This document shows, piece after piece, positions 8,543-17,414 of a DNA stretch of 64,000 nt (its first letter is position 1; every line of letters begins with the position of its first letter). The stretch comes from Sorangium aterium (GTDB lineage: Bacteria > Myxococcota_A > Polyangia > Polyangiales > Polyangiaceae), in assembly GCF_028368935.1 (NCBI RefSeq), contig NZ_JAQNDK010000001.1:3100001-3164000 (forward strand), in the 5' to 3' direction. The translations under genes were made by a program, and so were the position numbers. A model generated the notes under the pieces. That model saw nothing but the letters and a program-made list of their open reading frames with translations, was not told where the DNA came from and searched no databases.

Positions 8543-9178
8543 TCACCCCGAGGCCCGCGCGAAGCGATCGAGGGCCTCGCGCACGCTGCTCAACGTGGTC
8601 AGCCCCCTCACCTCGAAATCAGCGTGCACGATGGTCCTCGCCAGCTCGCTCCCGATCCCCGTCAACGCGCAGCGTGCGCCGAGCAGCTGCACCGCGCCGG
8701 CCAGCCGGAGCAACCACCGCACCGTGTCGATGTCCATTCCGCTCAGGCCGGTCACATCCACCACCACACAACGCGCGCCGCGCTCCGACACGGCCGCGAG
8801 CAGCGCGTCAAGCACCCCCTCGCTGCGCTCCGTGCTCATGATCCCCACGAGGGGCAAGCAGAGCACCCCACGTCCCACCTCGATGATCGGGCTGGAGATC
8901 TCCCGGATCGCGGCCCGCTGCAGCTCGATCGTCGTGCGCGCCTCCTCGAGCTCGTCGCGGTAGACCGCATTCCGGCGCCGCTCCCGGACGAGCACCTCGA
9001 GCATGGCGTTGATTCCTTCATGCACCGGAGCGAGCGAGTCGTCGGCCGGCAGCGCCTCGAGCCTCCCATTGTACGCGCCCTCACGAACCTCGGCGAGGAG
9101 CGCGAGAATGGACGCGAGCGCCTGGTGTCCCTTGTCATCTGCCACAGGAGAGCTCACCTTCCCCCCGCAAGCTTCCAT
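8543..9178 (-). CDS. STAS-domain protein of the RsbS/RsbR (stressosome) type
   Basis: 211 residues. Residues about 1-85 are helical (coiled-coil-like, VHEGINAMLEVLVRERRRNAVYRDELEEARTTI is split here by description only as a long helix near 52-85). The STAS domain runs about 90-205, with PIIEVGRGVLCLPLVG, CVVVDVTGLSGMDIDT and GARCALTGIGSELA. The Ser in TGLSGMD lies where the regulatory phosphorylated residue of STAS antagonists sits. Role: likely a non-heme RsbR-like co-antagonist in a partner-switching pathway. No kinase or phosphatase partner lies beside it. Confidence 0.82.
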   Translation of the reverse strand: MEACGGKVSSPVADDKGHQALASILALLAEVREGAYNGRLEALPADDSLAPVHEGINAMLEVLVRERRRNAVYRDELEEARTTIELQRAAIREISSPIIEVGRGVLCLPLVGIMSTERSEGVLDALLAAVSERGARCVVVDVTGLSGMDIDTVRWLLRLAGAVQLLGARCALTGIGSELARTIVHADFEVRGLTTLSSVREALDRFARASG

Positions 9179-9399
9179 GGCATACCACGGCGGGCGGTGA
9201 GCGGTCCACGGGGGCGGCGCGCGCCTGATCGGCTCCGACCGGCTCCGCCACGGCCCCCCGTTCGACCGCCGCGCTCCGCGCCGTGCGGCCGGCGCGCGTG
9301 ACCCGGTGCACTCGGCCTCGACGATGCTGAGCAGGTATTGCTACGATGATCGTCCGGCCGCGCGGCTCGCGCCCGTACCGCCTGCCGACAGGGGGGCTC

Positions 9400-9972
9400 A
9401 TGCAAGCGTTCAAGGCAATACGAGAGGATATCGAGGTGCGCGGCCAGGCCCTCGTCGGCCTGACCATGGCGACGGGCTCGTATTCTGGCCTGGCGCTCAA
9501 GATCCTGGCCAGGCACGGGATCCGGGAGATCGACGTCAATGCCTGGTACCCGCAGCAGGTCTGCCTCGACGTGTACCGGGACGTGCTCCGCGAGATCGGG
9601 CCGCAGACCATGTTCCAGATCGGCAGATACATCCCCGACAACGCCCTGTGGCCCGAGGAGATCAAGGACGTCGAGGCCGCGTTCCGCTTCATCGATATCG
9701 CTTATCACATGAACCATCGCCTGAACGGGGCGGCCATGTTCGATGTCCAGACGGGCGCCATGGCGGACGGCATCGGCCACTTCCGCTGCGCGCGCGTGGG
9801 CAAGCGCCGTATCGACGTGGTGTGCGACACCCCCTACCCGAGCGAGAACGACCGCGGCGTCATCGTCGGCTGCGGCCGCAAATTCGAGCCGACGCTCGAC
9901 GCGGTGCTCGACGAGAGCCAACCTACGCGCCTGCGCGGCGCCAGATCCTGCACGTTCATCACGACCTGGTGA
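9400..9972 (+). CDS. Conserved protein of unknown function, possibly a V4R/small-molecule sensor-like domain
   Basis: 190 residues from ATG 9400, which follows AGGGGGG at 9390-9396 with a 4-base gap; longer forms starting upstream lack such a site. The protein has the pattern IREIDVNAWYPQQVCLDVYR, then GQIGRYIP-like and DIAYHMNHRLNG segments, and ends RLRGARSCTFITTW. That last motif resembles the C-terminus of V4R/heme-NO-like ligand-binding domains, in which a terminal Cys-containing strand closes the fold. This likeness is an inference. No membrane segment or signal peptide. Alone on the plus strand. Confidence 0.6.
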   Translation: MQAFKAIREDIEVRGQALVGLTMATGSYSGLALKILARHGIREIDVNAWYPQQVCLDVYRDVLREIGPQTMFQIGRYIPDNALWPEEIKDVEAAFRFIDIAYHMNHRLNGAAMFDVQTGAMADGIGHFRCARVGKRRIDVVCDTPYPSENDRGVIVGCGRKFEPTLDAVLDESQPTRLRGARSCTFITTW

Positions 9973-10052
9973 GCCCCCATCGCCGTCGGCAGATTGGTTG
10001 GCCCGTCGGCAGGTTTCGACGCACGCCGCACAGAGGACGCGCGCTTACACGG

Positions 10053-10898
10053 TCAAGGCCAACGTCGTTCGCGCTTGAGCTGCTCGCGCAGGGTGGAGAG
10101 CTCCGGTCCGGCCATGGCCTCGAGGGTCGCCTCGCGTTCCGGTGACAGGGCGATGCCGAGCACCTCGCAAAGATCCCGGACCGCGATTCGCAGCGCCTGG
10201 GTGTGCCCTTCTTTCCTGCCCTCGCTTCTGCCTTCTTCCCGGACCGCCTCGATGTCTTCATAGCCCCTGCGCTGGAGCAGGTTGCGCAGGGTCGCCTCGT
10301 GCGCGGCCTCGCGGTCGTAGAGCGCCTCGACGAGCACCGGGTTCTTCAGCACGCCCGGCGCGAGCAGCGCCTCGCCCGGCAAGGCCACCCGCGCCGGCAG
10401 GCGCCGGGGCCTCGGCGCGCCGGCGCTCGCCTGCGCCCTGCGCTCCGGCGCCTTCTGCCTGGCCGAGGTGGAGGCATCATAGACCTCGACGCGACGTGCG
10501 CCCTGAAGGCGCACCACCCAGATCCAGCGCGTGCCGGCCGCCAAGAGCTCGTCGATCTTGCTCTGCAGCTCCATCTCGTCCTGGCCGGTGTCCGCGTACT
10601 CGACGGCGAGCGGCGGCGCTTCGGTGGCCCAGCCGGGCTCGTCCGGGATGGGGCCGACGGCGATGTCGGGGGCGCGCAGCATCTCCGGCTGCGGCGAGAC
10701 GCCGAGATCGACGGCGGCAGCCTCGGCGAGCGGATCGCTGTCGAGCACGCCGAACCCGGTGCCGTTGCGCCGGCCGCCGCGGCGACCGCTGGGCAGGCAC
10801 TCGACCAGCTGGCCCTCCGACAGCTCGTAGGGGTCTCCCGGGCGGAGCTGGTCGGCGGTGACGGGGTGGCGGGGCGGTGCAGTCATCGGAATTCTCAT
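10053..10898 (-). CDS. Uma2-family (PD-(D/E)xK superfamily) nuclease-like protein
   Basis: 281 residues. The central part matches the Uma2/DUF820 pattern: APDIAVGP near residue 76, then PLAVEYADT and a helix QSKIDELLAAGTRWIWVV. The usual EVLSPS motif is changed to EYADTG, so catalysis is uncertain. The C-terminus is a charged helix (EEGRSEGRKEG) typical of long Uma2 variants. Such proteins are multicopy in Sorangium-like genomes; their role is not established. ATG 10898 or ATG 10886 may be the start. A second, broken copy of its 3' end lies at 11006-11110, and two palindromes lie 60-90 bases upstream of its start. Confidence 0.7.
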   Translation of the reverse strand: MRIPMTAPPRHPVTADQLRPGDPYELSEGQLVECLPSGRRGGRRNGTGFGVLDSDPLAEAAAVDLGVSPQPEMLRAPDIAVGPIPDEPGWATEAPPLAVEYADTGQDEMELQSKIDELLAAGTRWIWVVRLQGARRVEVYDASTSARQKAPERRAQASAGAPRPRRLPARVALPGEALLAPGVLKNPVLVEALYDREAAHEATLRNLLQRRGYEDIEAVREEGRSEGRKEGHTQALRIAVRDLCEVLGIALSPEREATLEAMAGPELSTLREQLKRERRWP

Positions 10899-10954
10899 GT
10901 GGATCTATTCCGGGTAGGGCCCGGCGTCGATCAGGCCGCGTGCGAGCCGGCGTG

Positions 10955-10988
10955 GCCAGACGTCTGGCTGTCCATGGGCAGACGTCTG
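10955..10988. promoter_or_regulatory. Pair of CAGACGTCTG palindromes 22 bp apart
   Basis: CAGACGTCTG occurs at 10957-10966 and 10979-10988; the first extends to the 14-bp perfect palindrome GCCAGACGTCTGGC (10955-10968). The centres are 22 bp apart, about two helical turns, as for a dimer-dimer operator. They lie upstream of the minus-strand Uma2 gene (start 10898). A regulatory role is inferred. Confidence 0.4.
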
Positions 10989-11005
10989 GCTGTCCGCCTG
11001 CGTGG

Positions 11006-11110
11006 ACGGACGCCGCACGGCAGCCGCGCGCTTACAGGGTGAAGACCAGCGTCGTTCGCGCATGAACTGCTCGCGCGGACCGGAGAGCTCCGGTCAGGTC
11101 ATCCTTCCGC
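11006..11110 (-). pseudogene. Degenerate second copy of the Uma2 gene 3' end
   Basis: Bases 11006-11110 align by eye with 10019-10120 at roughly four matches in five, including CGCGCTTACA, CGTCGTTCGCGC and GGAGAGCTCCGGTC. On the minus strand it reads PELSGPREQFMRERRW against PELSTLREQLKRERRWP in the intact gene. There is no matching upstream coding sequence, so it is a remnant of a tandem paralogue. Confidence 0.6.
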
Positions 11111-11284
11111 TTCATCCCCAACGGGTCTGCGCGTGCTTCGCGCGCGCTGTCAGGCGACGGCGCTCGAGGAACCGCCGAACGCATCATCACCGCGCTTGCG
11201 CACCTCGACACCTGAGCCGTGCGCCGGCAGACGTGAGCGCCACCTCGATCAGCGGGACATCGCCTCGCCAGCCCAGGGAAGCGA

Positions 11285-11815
11285 CTATCCGACGATCGCG
11301 GCGCTGCTCGGAGCGAAGAAGCGGGCGCCCTCGTGCGCGAGCAGCCACCGCTTCCTCTCCAGGCCGCCGGCATAGCCCGTGAGCTCTCCGCCGGCCCCGA
11401 TGACCCGGTGGCACGGGATGATCAGACAGATAGGATTCCGGCCGTTCGCCAGGCCGACCGCGCGGGACGCCGACGGCTGGCCGAGAGACACGGCGATCTC
11501 GCCGTAACTCCGCGTCGACCCTGGAGCGATGCGCCGGACCTCCGCCCAGACGCGGCGCTGGAAGACGGTGCCGCCAGGCTCGAAGGGGACGTCCGCGAGC
11601 GCGCCGAGGTCGCCGCCCAGATAGGCCCTCAACCGGCCGGAGAAGCCGCAGGGATCCGCGGCGCTGTGGAGCGCGACCGCGCCATACCGCGCCTCCAGCA
11701 AGCGGCGGAGGCGCGGCGCGCAGTCCGCGAAATCCAGCGCGTGAATCGCGCCGCCCCCGGCGGCCAAGAGCATGACCCCCATCGGCGACTCCACCTCATC
11801 CAGCGAGAGATCCAT
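11285..11815 (-). CDS. ogt: Methylated-DNA--protein-cysteine methyltransferase
   Basis: Repairs O6-alkylguanine by moving the alkyl group to its own Cys. 176 residues from ATG 11815. The active-site motif IPCHRVIG is intact, preceded by the DNA-binding helix with SRAVGLANGRNPI and the entry motif FQRRVW. It overlaps the 3' end of the Ada-AlkA gene by 20 bases, so the two are co-translated, a sensible pairing for alkylation repair. The last residues and the TAG stop lie inside a 32-base sequence copied from the TlpA-like gene on the other strand, so the C-terminal tail (about 10 residues) was probably replaced. Confidence 0.92.
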   Translation of the reverse strand: MDLSLDEVESPMGVMLLAAGGGAIHALDFADCAPRLRRLLEARYGAVALHSAADPCGFSGRLRAYLGGDLGALADVPFEPGGTVFQRRVWAEVRRIAPGSTRSYGEIAVSLGQPSASRAVGLANGRNPICLIIPCHRVIGAGGELTGYAGGLERKRWLLAHEGARFFAPSSAAIVG

Positions 11816-13310
11816 CCGATACCTCCCTCTCTGCGGGCCGCGCGCCCTGCGCGTCCGCCGTCCACAACAGCACCGCGGCGTAGGCGCGCCACGGCCGCCA
11901 CGCCTCGGCCATCGCCGCGAGATCCGCGCCGGAGATGCCGCCGAGCGCGCGCCGCAGGCCGAGATCCGTCGCCGGAAACGCGTCCGGCTCGCGCAGCGCG
12001 CGCATCGCGATGTAGTGCGCTGTCCACGCGCCGACGCCCGGGACCGCGCAGAGCGCGCGCACCGTCTCCTCCAGGCCGCGCGAGGCGTCGAGCGCGACCT
12101 CGCCGGAGGCCACGCGCGCCGCAAGCGCCGTGATCGTCGCGGCGCGGGCGCGCGGCAGGCCGAGGTCCGTCAGATCGGCCGCGGCGAGCGCCTCGGGCGC
12201 CGGGAAGACGAAGCGGAGCCCCTCGGCGCCCTCGGGCAGGCCGCCGCGGACCGCGAGCGGCTCGCCGTGCCGCTCGACAAGGCGGCCCGCGAGCTGCGTC
12301 GCGGCGCGGACGCTCACCTGCTGGCCCAGGATCGCCCGCACCGCGAGCTCGAAGCCGTCCCACGCGCCCGGCACGCGCACGCCCGGCATCGCCAGGACCC
12401 GCGGGGCGAGCCGCGGATCGGCGCCCAGGTGCGCGGCGATCGCGTCGGGATCGGCGCCGAGGTCGAAGAGCCGCCGCAGCCGCTCCGCGCAGTGGATGAG
12501 CCCCTCGGTGCCGGGCAGCCGCAGCCGCGCGAGGAGGTACGGCTCGCCGGCCTCCGGGCGCACCTCGACGACGCCGTGCCCGCCAGCGACGCGCACCGTG
12601 CGGCGGTACGCGCCGGGCTCCGCCGACTCCACGCCGGGGATCGCGCGCGCCCCGAGGAAGCCCGCGAGCGCGCCCCAGTCGAGCGGCGGCCGGAACGGGA
12701 GGCGGAGCGCGATGTCCGGCGCGCCGCCCGCCCCTCCCCCGCCCCGCTTCGACACGGCCTTTCGCAGCTCGCGCGGCGAGCGCTCGTAGGCGGCGCGGAT
12801 CGCGTCGTTGAAGCGGCGGACGCTCGAGAACCCCGACGAGAGCGCCACCTCGGTGATGGAGAGCGCTGTCTCGTCGAGGAGCTTCTTCGCGAAGAGCAGG
12901 CGCCGCGTCTGCGCCACCGCGAGCGGGGACGCGCCCACGTGCCGCAGGAAGAGCCGCCTCAGGTGGCGCTCGCCCACGCCGAGCCGCGCCGCGAGCGCCG
13001 GGGCGTCCGCGTCGTCGAGCGCGCCCTCCGCGATGAGCCGGAGCGCCCGCGAGACGAGGGCCGACGTGCCCAGCCACGCGGGCGTCCCGGGCGAGGCCTC
13101 GGGGCGGCAGCGCAGGCACGGGCGGTAGCCGGCCTCCTGCGCGGCGGCCGCCGAGGGGAAGAACACGCAGCGCTCCCGCCTCGGCGTGCGCGCGGGGCAG
13201 ATGGGGCGGCAGTAGATGCCCGTCGAGCGCACCCCCGTGAAGAAGCGACCGTCGAAGCGACGGTCGCGGGTCTCGAGCGCGCGGTAGCACGCGTCCTCGT
13301 CGATGCGCAT
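11796..13310 (-). CDS. Ada-type regulator fused to AlkA-type 3-methyladenine DNA glycosylase
   Basis: 504 residues in four parts. The Ada zinc domain (about 1-80) has Cys residues in GIYCRPICPA, ERCVFF and CLRCRP, one of which accepts methyl from phosphotriesters. An AraC helix-turn-helix domain follows (about 85-185, LSITEVALSSGFSSVRRFND). Then an AlkA N-terminal domain (about 200-290) and a helix-hairpin-helix glycosylase domain (about 300-490) with LGQQVSV, PGVGAWTAHY and the catalytic Asp in FPATDLGL near residue 448. It therefore likely senses alkylation, activates transcription and excises alkylated bases. Ogt follows in an overlap. Confidence 0.92.
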   Translation of the reverse strand: MRIDEDACYRALETRDRRFDGRFFTGVRSTGIYCRPICPARTPRRERCVFFPSAAAAQEAGYRPCLRCRPEASPGTPAWLGTSALVSRALRLIAEGALDDADAPALAARLGVGERHLRRLFLRHVGASPLAVAQTRRLLFAKKLLDETALSITEVALSSGFSSVRRFNDAIRAAYERSPRELRKAVSKRGGGGAGGAPDIALRLPFRPPLDWGALAGFLGARAIPGVESAEPGAYRRTVRVAGGHGVVEVRPEAGEPYLLARLRLPGTEGLIHCAERLRRLFDLGADPDAIAAHLGADPRLAPRVLAMPGVRVPGAWDGFELAVRAILGQQVSVRAATQLAGRLVERHGEPLAVRGGLPEGAEGLRFVFPAPEALAAADLTDLGLPRARAATITALAARVASGEVALDASRGLEETVRALCAVPGVGAWTAHYIAMRALREPDAFPATDLGLRRALGGISGADLAAMAEAWRPWRAYAAVLLWTADAQGARPAEREVSDGSLAG

Positions 13311-13487
13311 GCAGGCGTCGTAGCGCGGGTGCCGGCGCGGCTCTGGCGCTTTTCGGACCTGTGAGGGCGGACGGGCCCTGCCCCCCGGCCACCCCGGCTC
13401 GCCAGGCCGCCGCTGCGCGGGACGCGCGGGACGTCACGGAGCGCGCCGGCCCAGGGGGTCGCCGCGGAATGGTACGCTCGGCGCGGC

Positions 13488-14537
13488 ATGAAGAGCGTGT
13501 TCGACACCCTTGCCGCCATGGGGCACGAGCAGGTGCTGCTCTGCGCGGACGAGCCCGCGGGCTACCGCGCGATCATCGCGATCCACAGCACCACGCTGGG
13601 CCCGGCGCTCGGCGGGACGCGGCTCCTCGGGTACGCGAGCGACGAGGAGGCGCTGGTGGACGCGCTGCGCCTGTCGCGCGGCATGACCTACAAGAACGCG
13701 CTCGCCGGGATGCACGTCGGCGGCGGCAAGGCGGTCATCCTCCGGAGCGGCGCGGAGCCGCTCGACAGGGAGCGGCTGTTCCGCGCGCACGGGCGCTTCA
13801 TCGAGCGCCTCGGCGGCAGGTTCATCACCGGCGAGGACGTGGGCACCACCCCCGCGGACATGGAGCTCATCCGGCGCGAGACGCGCCACGTGAAGGGCCT
13901 CGCCGGCGAGGGCGGCGACCCGTCGCCGTGGACCGCGCGGGGCGTGCTCCGCGCGATCCAGGCCGGGGCCCGCCACCGGTGGGGCAGCGACGAGCTCGCC
14001 GGCAGGACCGTCGCGCTCCAGGGCTGCGGCAGCGTCGGCGGCCGGCTCGCGGCGGAGCTCCACCGGCTGGGCGCGCGGCTGCTCGTCGCGGACGTCGACC
14101 CGGATCGCGCTCGCCACGTCGCCGCCGAGCTCGGCGCCACCGTCGTGCCGCCGGGCGCGATCGCCTCGGTCCAGGCCGACATCTTCGCCCCGTGCGCGCT
14201 CGGCGGCGTCCTCGACGACCGCGCCGTGCAGGAGCTGCGGGCCGAGATCGTCGCGGGCGCGGCCAACAACCAGCTCCTCGAGCCGCGCCACGGCGACGCG
14301 CTCGCCGCGCGCGGCGTCCTCTACGTCCCCGATGTCGTGGCCAACGCAGGCGGCGTGCTGAGCGGCGGCGCGGATCTCTTCGGCTGGACCCGCGCCGAGG
14401 TCCACCGGCGCGTCCAGGCGATCTACGACACGGTCCTCAGGGTCCTCGAGATGGCGGCGAGCGAAGGCGTGTCGCCGCAGCTCGCCGCCGAGCGGCTGGC
14501 CGAGGCGCGCCTCCGGGAGCGCGCCGCGGCCGGGTGA
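13488..14537 (+). CDS. Leucine (branched-chain amino acid) dehydrogenase
   Basis: 349 residues of the short Glu/Leu/Phe/Val dehydrogenase branch. Conserved features are LGPALGGTRLLGY near residue 38, MTYKNALAGMHVGGGKAV with the catalytic Lys near residue 75-90, and an NAD fold starting LQGCGSVGGRLAAEL near residue 180. The end LYVPDVVANAGGVLSGGADL is typical. Function: NAD-linked deamination of leucine, isoleucine or valine to the keto acids, which feed the branched fatty acids myxobacteria use. It converges with cstA, whose stop lies only 3 bases away. Confidence 0.9.
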   Translation: MKSVFDTLAAMGHEQVLLCADEPAGYRAIIAIHSTTLGPALGGTRLLGYASDEEALVDALRLSRGMTYKNALAGMHVGGGKAVILRSGAEPLDRERLFRAHGRFIERLGGRFITGEDVGTTPADMELIRRETRHVKGLAGEGGDPSPWTARGVLRAIQAGARHRWGSDELAGRTVALQGCGSVGGRLAAELHRLGARLLVADVDPDRARHVAAELGATVVPPGAIASVQADIFAPCALGGVLDDRAVQELRAEIVAGAANNQLLEPRHGDALAARGVLYVPDVVANAGGVLSGGADLFGWTRAEVHRRVQAIYDTVLRVLEMAASEGVSPQLAAERLAEARLRERAAAG

Positions 14538-14540
14538 TCG

Positions 14541-16334
14541 CTACCGCGTCAGCGCTCCTGGTCCGGGCGCCGGCTCGGCGGCCGGGCCGTTCTTCAGCGC
14601 CTTCACCGACTCGACCATCAGCGACACAGCGAGCCCGATCAGCGCGAGCCCCACGACGCCGTTCATCGTCGTCGCGTTCAGCGCGAACCCCTCGGTTGCC
14701 ACGGCGGCGAACGCGGTCCGCACCTGGAGGATGAGCGCCCACACCGTGATCGTCATGACGAACACCATCGGGATCGCCGTGTACCAGATGCGCCGCTTCT
14801 CGCGGTGCAGCCAGACGGTGACCGCGAGGAGCGTCAGCGCCGCGAGCAGCTGGTTGCTCGTGCCGAACAGCGTCCAGAAGTCGAGGTACGCGGGCCGCAC
14901 GCCGGGCGCGGGCGGGCGCGCGGTCATGATGAACAGCGTGGGCGGCGCCAGCGAGATCGCTGTCGCGGCCGCGGACGCCGCGCGCCCCTTCCAGTTGAAC
15001 AGCTCCTGGAGGATGTAGCGGCTGAGGCGCGTCGAGACGTCGAGCGTGTCGAACACGAACGTGGAGAACGCCATGGCGCCGAACGTCGCGGCGAACAGGA
15101 AGTGATCCTTGCCGATGATGACGGTGAGGAACCTGCCGATCCCGTCGCCGTAGATCTTGCCCGGCCCGGGCAGCTTCGTCCCCTGCGCCACGATGACGAG
15201 CGTCGCGAGCGCGATCAGCGCGACGAACGCCTCGGCCAGCATCGCGCCGTAGCCCACCGGGTGGGTGTGCGTCTCCTTCGAGATCTGCTTCGACGTCGTC
15301 CCCGAGCAGACCAGCCCGTGGAAGCCGGAGCAGGCGCCGCAGGCGATGGTGACGAACAGGAACGGGAAGAGCATGCCGGTCGCGCCGCCGGCGTTGAACG
15401 TGGTGAACGCGGGCTGCCGCAGCTCGAACTCCCCCGGGTAACGGAGGTTTCCAAAGAAGATCCCGATCACGCCGACCGCGAGCGCGATGTAGAGGACGAA
15501 CCCGCCCAGGTAGCCGCGCGGCTGGAGCAGCAGCCAGACCGGCAGGAGCGAGGCGATGAGGCAGTAAACGAGGATGATGAGGCCGAACGCGCGCTGCGGG
15601 TTGTCGAGCGGCAGGACGAACGCTGTCGAGATCTTGGTGCCGAGCCAGACGACGCCGAGCGTCGCGGGCACGAAGATGAGCGTGGTGAGCCAGAGCGGCG
15701 GCTTGAGGTACTTCTCGACCACGCCCATGACGATGGAGAGGCCGAGGTAGGCGGCGCTCGCCGCGGCGACGGCGCCGCCGGGGTTGAACTGGAACGTGCC
15801 GCCCTCGAACTCCTCGGTCTTGCCGACGAAGGTGCTCGCCGTGATGTCCGTGAAGGCGACGATCACGTAGGCGAGCGCGAGCCAGATGAAGATCATCATC
15901 GACAGCCAGGCGCGCCGGCCGATGTGCCGCTTCGCGATCTCGGCGACGCTCTCGGCCTCGTGGCGGACGCTCGCGATGAGCGCCGAGAAGTCGTGCACCG
16001 CGCCGATGAACACGACGCCGATCGCGATCCAGAGGATGCACGGGAGCCACCCGAACGCCTGGCCGGCGAGGATGGGGCCCGCGATCGGCCCGGCGGCGGC
16101 GATGGCGCTGAAGTGCTGCCCGAAGAGGTAGAACGGCTTCGTGGGGACGTAGTCCTCGCCGTCGTTCACCTTCACGGCGGGCGTCACGGCGCCGTCGTCG
16201 AGCGCGTAGTTGCGCGCGACGATCCTCCCGTAGAAGCGGTAGCCAAGGCACAGCACGACGATGACGGTCAGAGCGAGCAGCGGCAGCACGCGGCGGAGTA
16301 TACGCGCCTTCCGCGGGCGACGGTGATCCTGCAA
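14541..16334 (-). CDS. cstA: Carbon-starvation protein CstA family transporter
   Basis: Inner-membrane peptide/pyruvate transporter family. 597 residues with about 15 hydrophobic helices. Family hallmarks are GQHFSAIAAAGPIAGPILAG near residue 72, IGAVHDFSALIASVRH, CGACSGFHGLVCSGTTSKQI near residue 325, and LFGTSNQLLAAL. The N-terminal LPLLALTVIVVLCLGYRFYG is the first helix. It stands alone, converging with leucine dehydrogenase. No LytS/LytT-type regulator is next to it. Confidence 0.93.
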   Translation of the reverse strand: MQDHRRPRKARILRRVLPLLALTVIVVLCLGYRFYGRIVARNYALDDGAVTPAVKVNDGEDYVPTKPFYLFGQHFSAIAAAGPIAGPILAGQAFGWLPCILWIAIGVVFIGAVHDFSALIASVRHEAESVAEIAKRHIGRRAWLSMMIFIWLALAYVIVAFTDITASTFVGKTEEFEGGTFQFNPGGAVAAASAAYLGLSIVMGVVEKYLKPPLWLTTLIFVPATLGVVWLGTKISTAFVLPLDNPQRAFGLIILVYCLIASLLPVWLLLQPRGYLGGFVLYIALAVGVIGIFFGNLRYPGEFELRQPAFTTFNAGGATGMLFPFLFVTIACGACSGFHGLVCSGTTSKQISKETHTHPVGYGAMLAEAFVALIALATLVIVAQGTKLPGPGKIYGDGIGRFLTVIIGKDHFLFAATFGAMAFSTFVFDTLDVSTRLSRYILQELFNWKGRAASAAATAISLAPPTLFIMTARPPAPGVRPAYLDFWTLFGTSNQLLAALTLLAVTVWLHREKRRIWYTAIPMVFVMTITVWALILQVRTAFAAVATEGFALNATTMNGVVGLALIGLAVSLMVESVKALKNGPAAEPAPGPGALTR

Positions 16335-16528
16335 ACGAAGGGGAAGGGCGGCGGTGGGTCGCCGGACGGGCGCAGGCCCCCGCCCATCACGGCGCTTGAA
16401 GCGTCCGGACTCGACGCCGAGCTACACCTCCTCGGCGGCGCCTCGGGGCTCCGGGTCGATGCAAGCGCTGCGACGCCGGAGAGCCCGATGGCGCCCGTCC
16501 GGAGGAGCCCCCTCGGAGACGCGCGGCC

Positions 16529-17332
16529 TCAGAGGCTGGCGTTCATCGTGTCCCAGTAGCTGTGCAGGCCGCGGAGGTTGTTCCCGCCGTCGACGAACAC
16601 CGTATCGCCGGTGATCCAGCGCGACTCCTCGCTGCAGAGGAACGAGACCACGGGCGCCACGTCGGTCGTCTCCCCGATCCGCCCGAGCGGCGTGCGCTCG
16701 AGGAACCTCTGGGCGCTGAGCCCCGTCGTGAGCCCGAAGTCGTCGACGAGCGGGGTCCGGATGAGCCCCGGCGCCACGACGTTCACCCGGATGCCGTGGC
16801 GCCCGAGCTCGGACGCGGCCCCCTTGGTGAGCTGCGCGAGGGCCGCCTTGGAGGCGCAGTAATGCGACAGGCCGTCGGTCGCCAGGACCTGGTTGATGGA
16901 GCTGATGTTGACGAAGGCGCCAGGCTGCTTCGCGGCGATGAGGCCGCGGGCGACCGCCTTCATGAAGAGGAAGGGGCCCTTCAGGTTGATGTCGATGACG
17001 CGGTCGAAATCCTCCTCCGGCAGGTCCGTCAGGAGCGCGAGCGTGGCGATCCCCGCGTTGTTCACGAGGATCCCCGGCAATCCGAACGCCGACGTCGCCG
17101 CCTCGACGGCGCGCGACACGTCTTCTGCGCGGGACGCGTCGCCCGGGAAGGGCAGCGCGCGTGCCGGGCCGTCGGCCGCGCGGTTCAGCTCCTCGGCCGC
17201 CGCCTCGACCTTCGCCGCCGTCCGGCCGAAGAGCAGCACGTTGCTGCCCCGGCTCATGAGATCTCTCGCGATCTCGAGGCCGATCCCCTGGCCAGCCCCG
17301 GTGACAATTGCGCTCTTGGAAATAAGCTTCAT
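16529..17332 (-). CDS. Short-chain dehydrogenase/reductase (SDR)
   Basis: 267 residues from ATG 17332, which has GGAGG 4-10 bases upstream; a longer start at 17359 lacks a site. Classical SDR motifs: TGAGQGIG (cofactor binding) near residue 11, NNAG near residue 90, catalytic Ser in NISSIN and YCASK near residue 160, then PGLIRTPL. C-terminal FVDGGN is typical of 3-oxoacyl-ACP reductase-like members. Substrate unknown. It lies upstream of nothing obvious and is followed on the same strand by a DJ-1 gene to the right. Confidence 0.88.
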   Translation of the reverse strand: MKLISKSAIVTGAGQGIGLEIARDLMSRGSNVLLFGRTAAKVEAAAEELNRAADGPARALPFPGDASRAEDVSRAVEAATSAFGLPGILVNNAGIATLALLTDLPEEDFDRVIDINLKGPFLFMKAVARGLIAAKQPGAFVNISSINQVLATDGLSHYCASKAALAQLTKGAASELGRHGIRVNVVAPGLIRTPLVDDFGLTTGLSAQRFLERTPLGRIGETTDVAPVVSFLCSEESRWITGDTVFVDGGNNLRGLHSYWDTMNASL

Positions 17333-17414
17333 CTCGACCTCCGTGGATGCGGAAAGCAAATCTGACGTCCTCGATTGCCTAGCAGAACTTCGGCCGGCCG
17401 AGCGCCGATCTCGC

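Larger units (their letters stand above)
10899..11284. other. Intergenic patchwork of remnants and palindromes
   Basis: 386 bases with no intact gene. From left to right: paired palindromes (10955-10988), a degenerate copy of the Uma2 3' end (11006-11110), unassigned sequence, and the start of a 32-base copy of the 3' end of the TlpA-like gene (11280-11311). This composition suggests repeated duplication and deletion. Confidence 0.6.
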
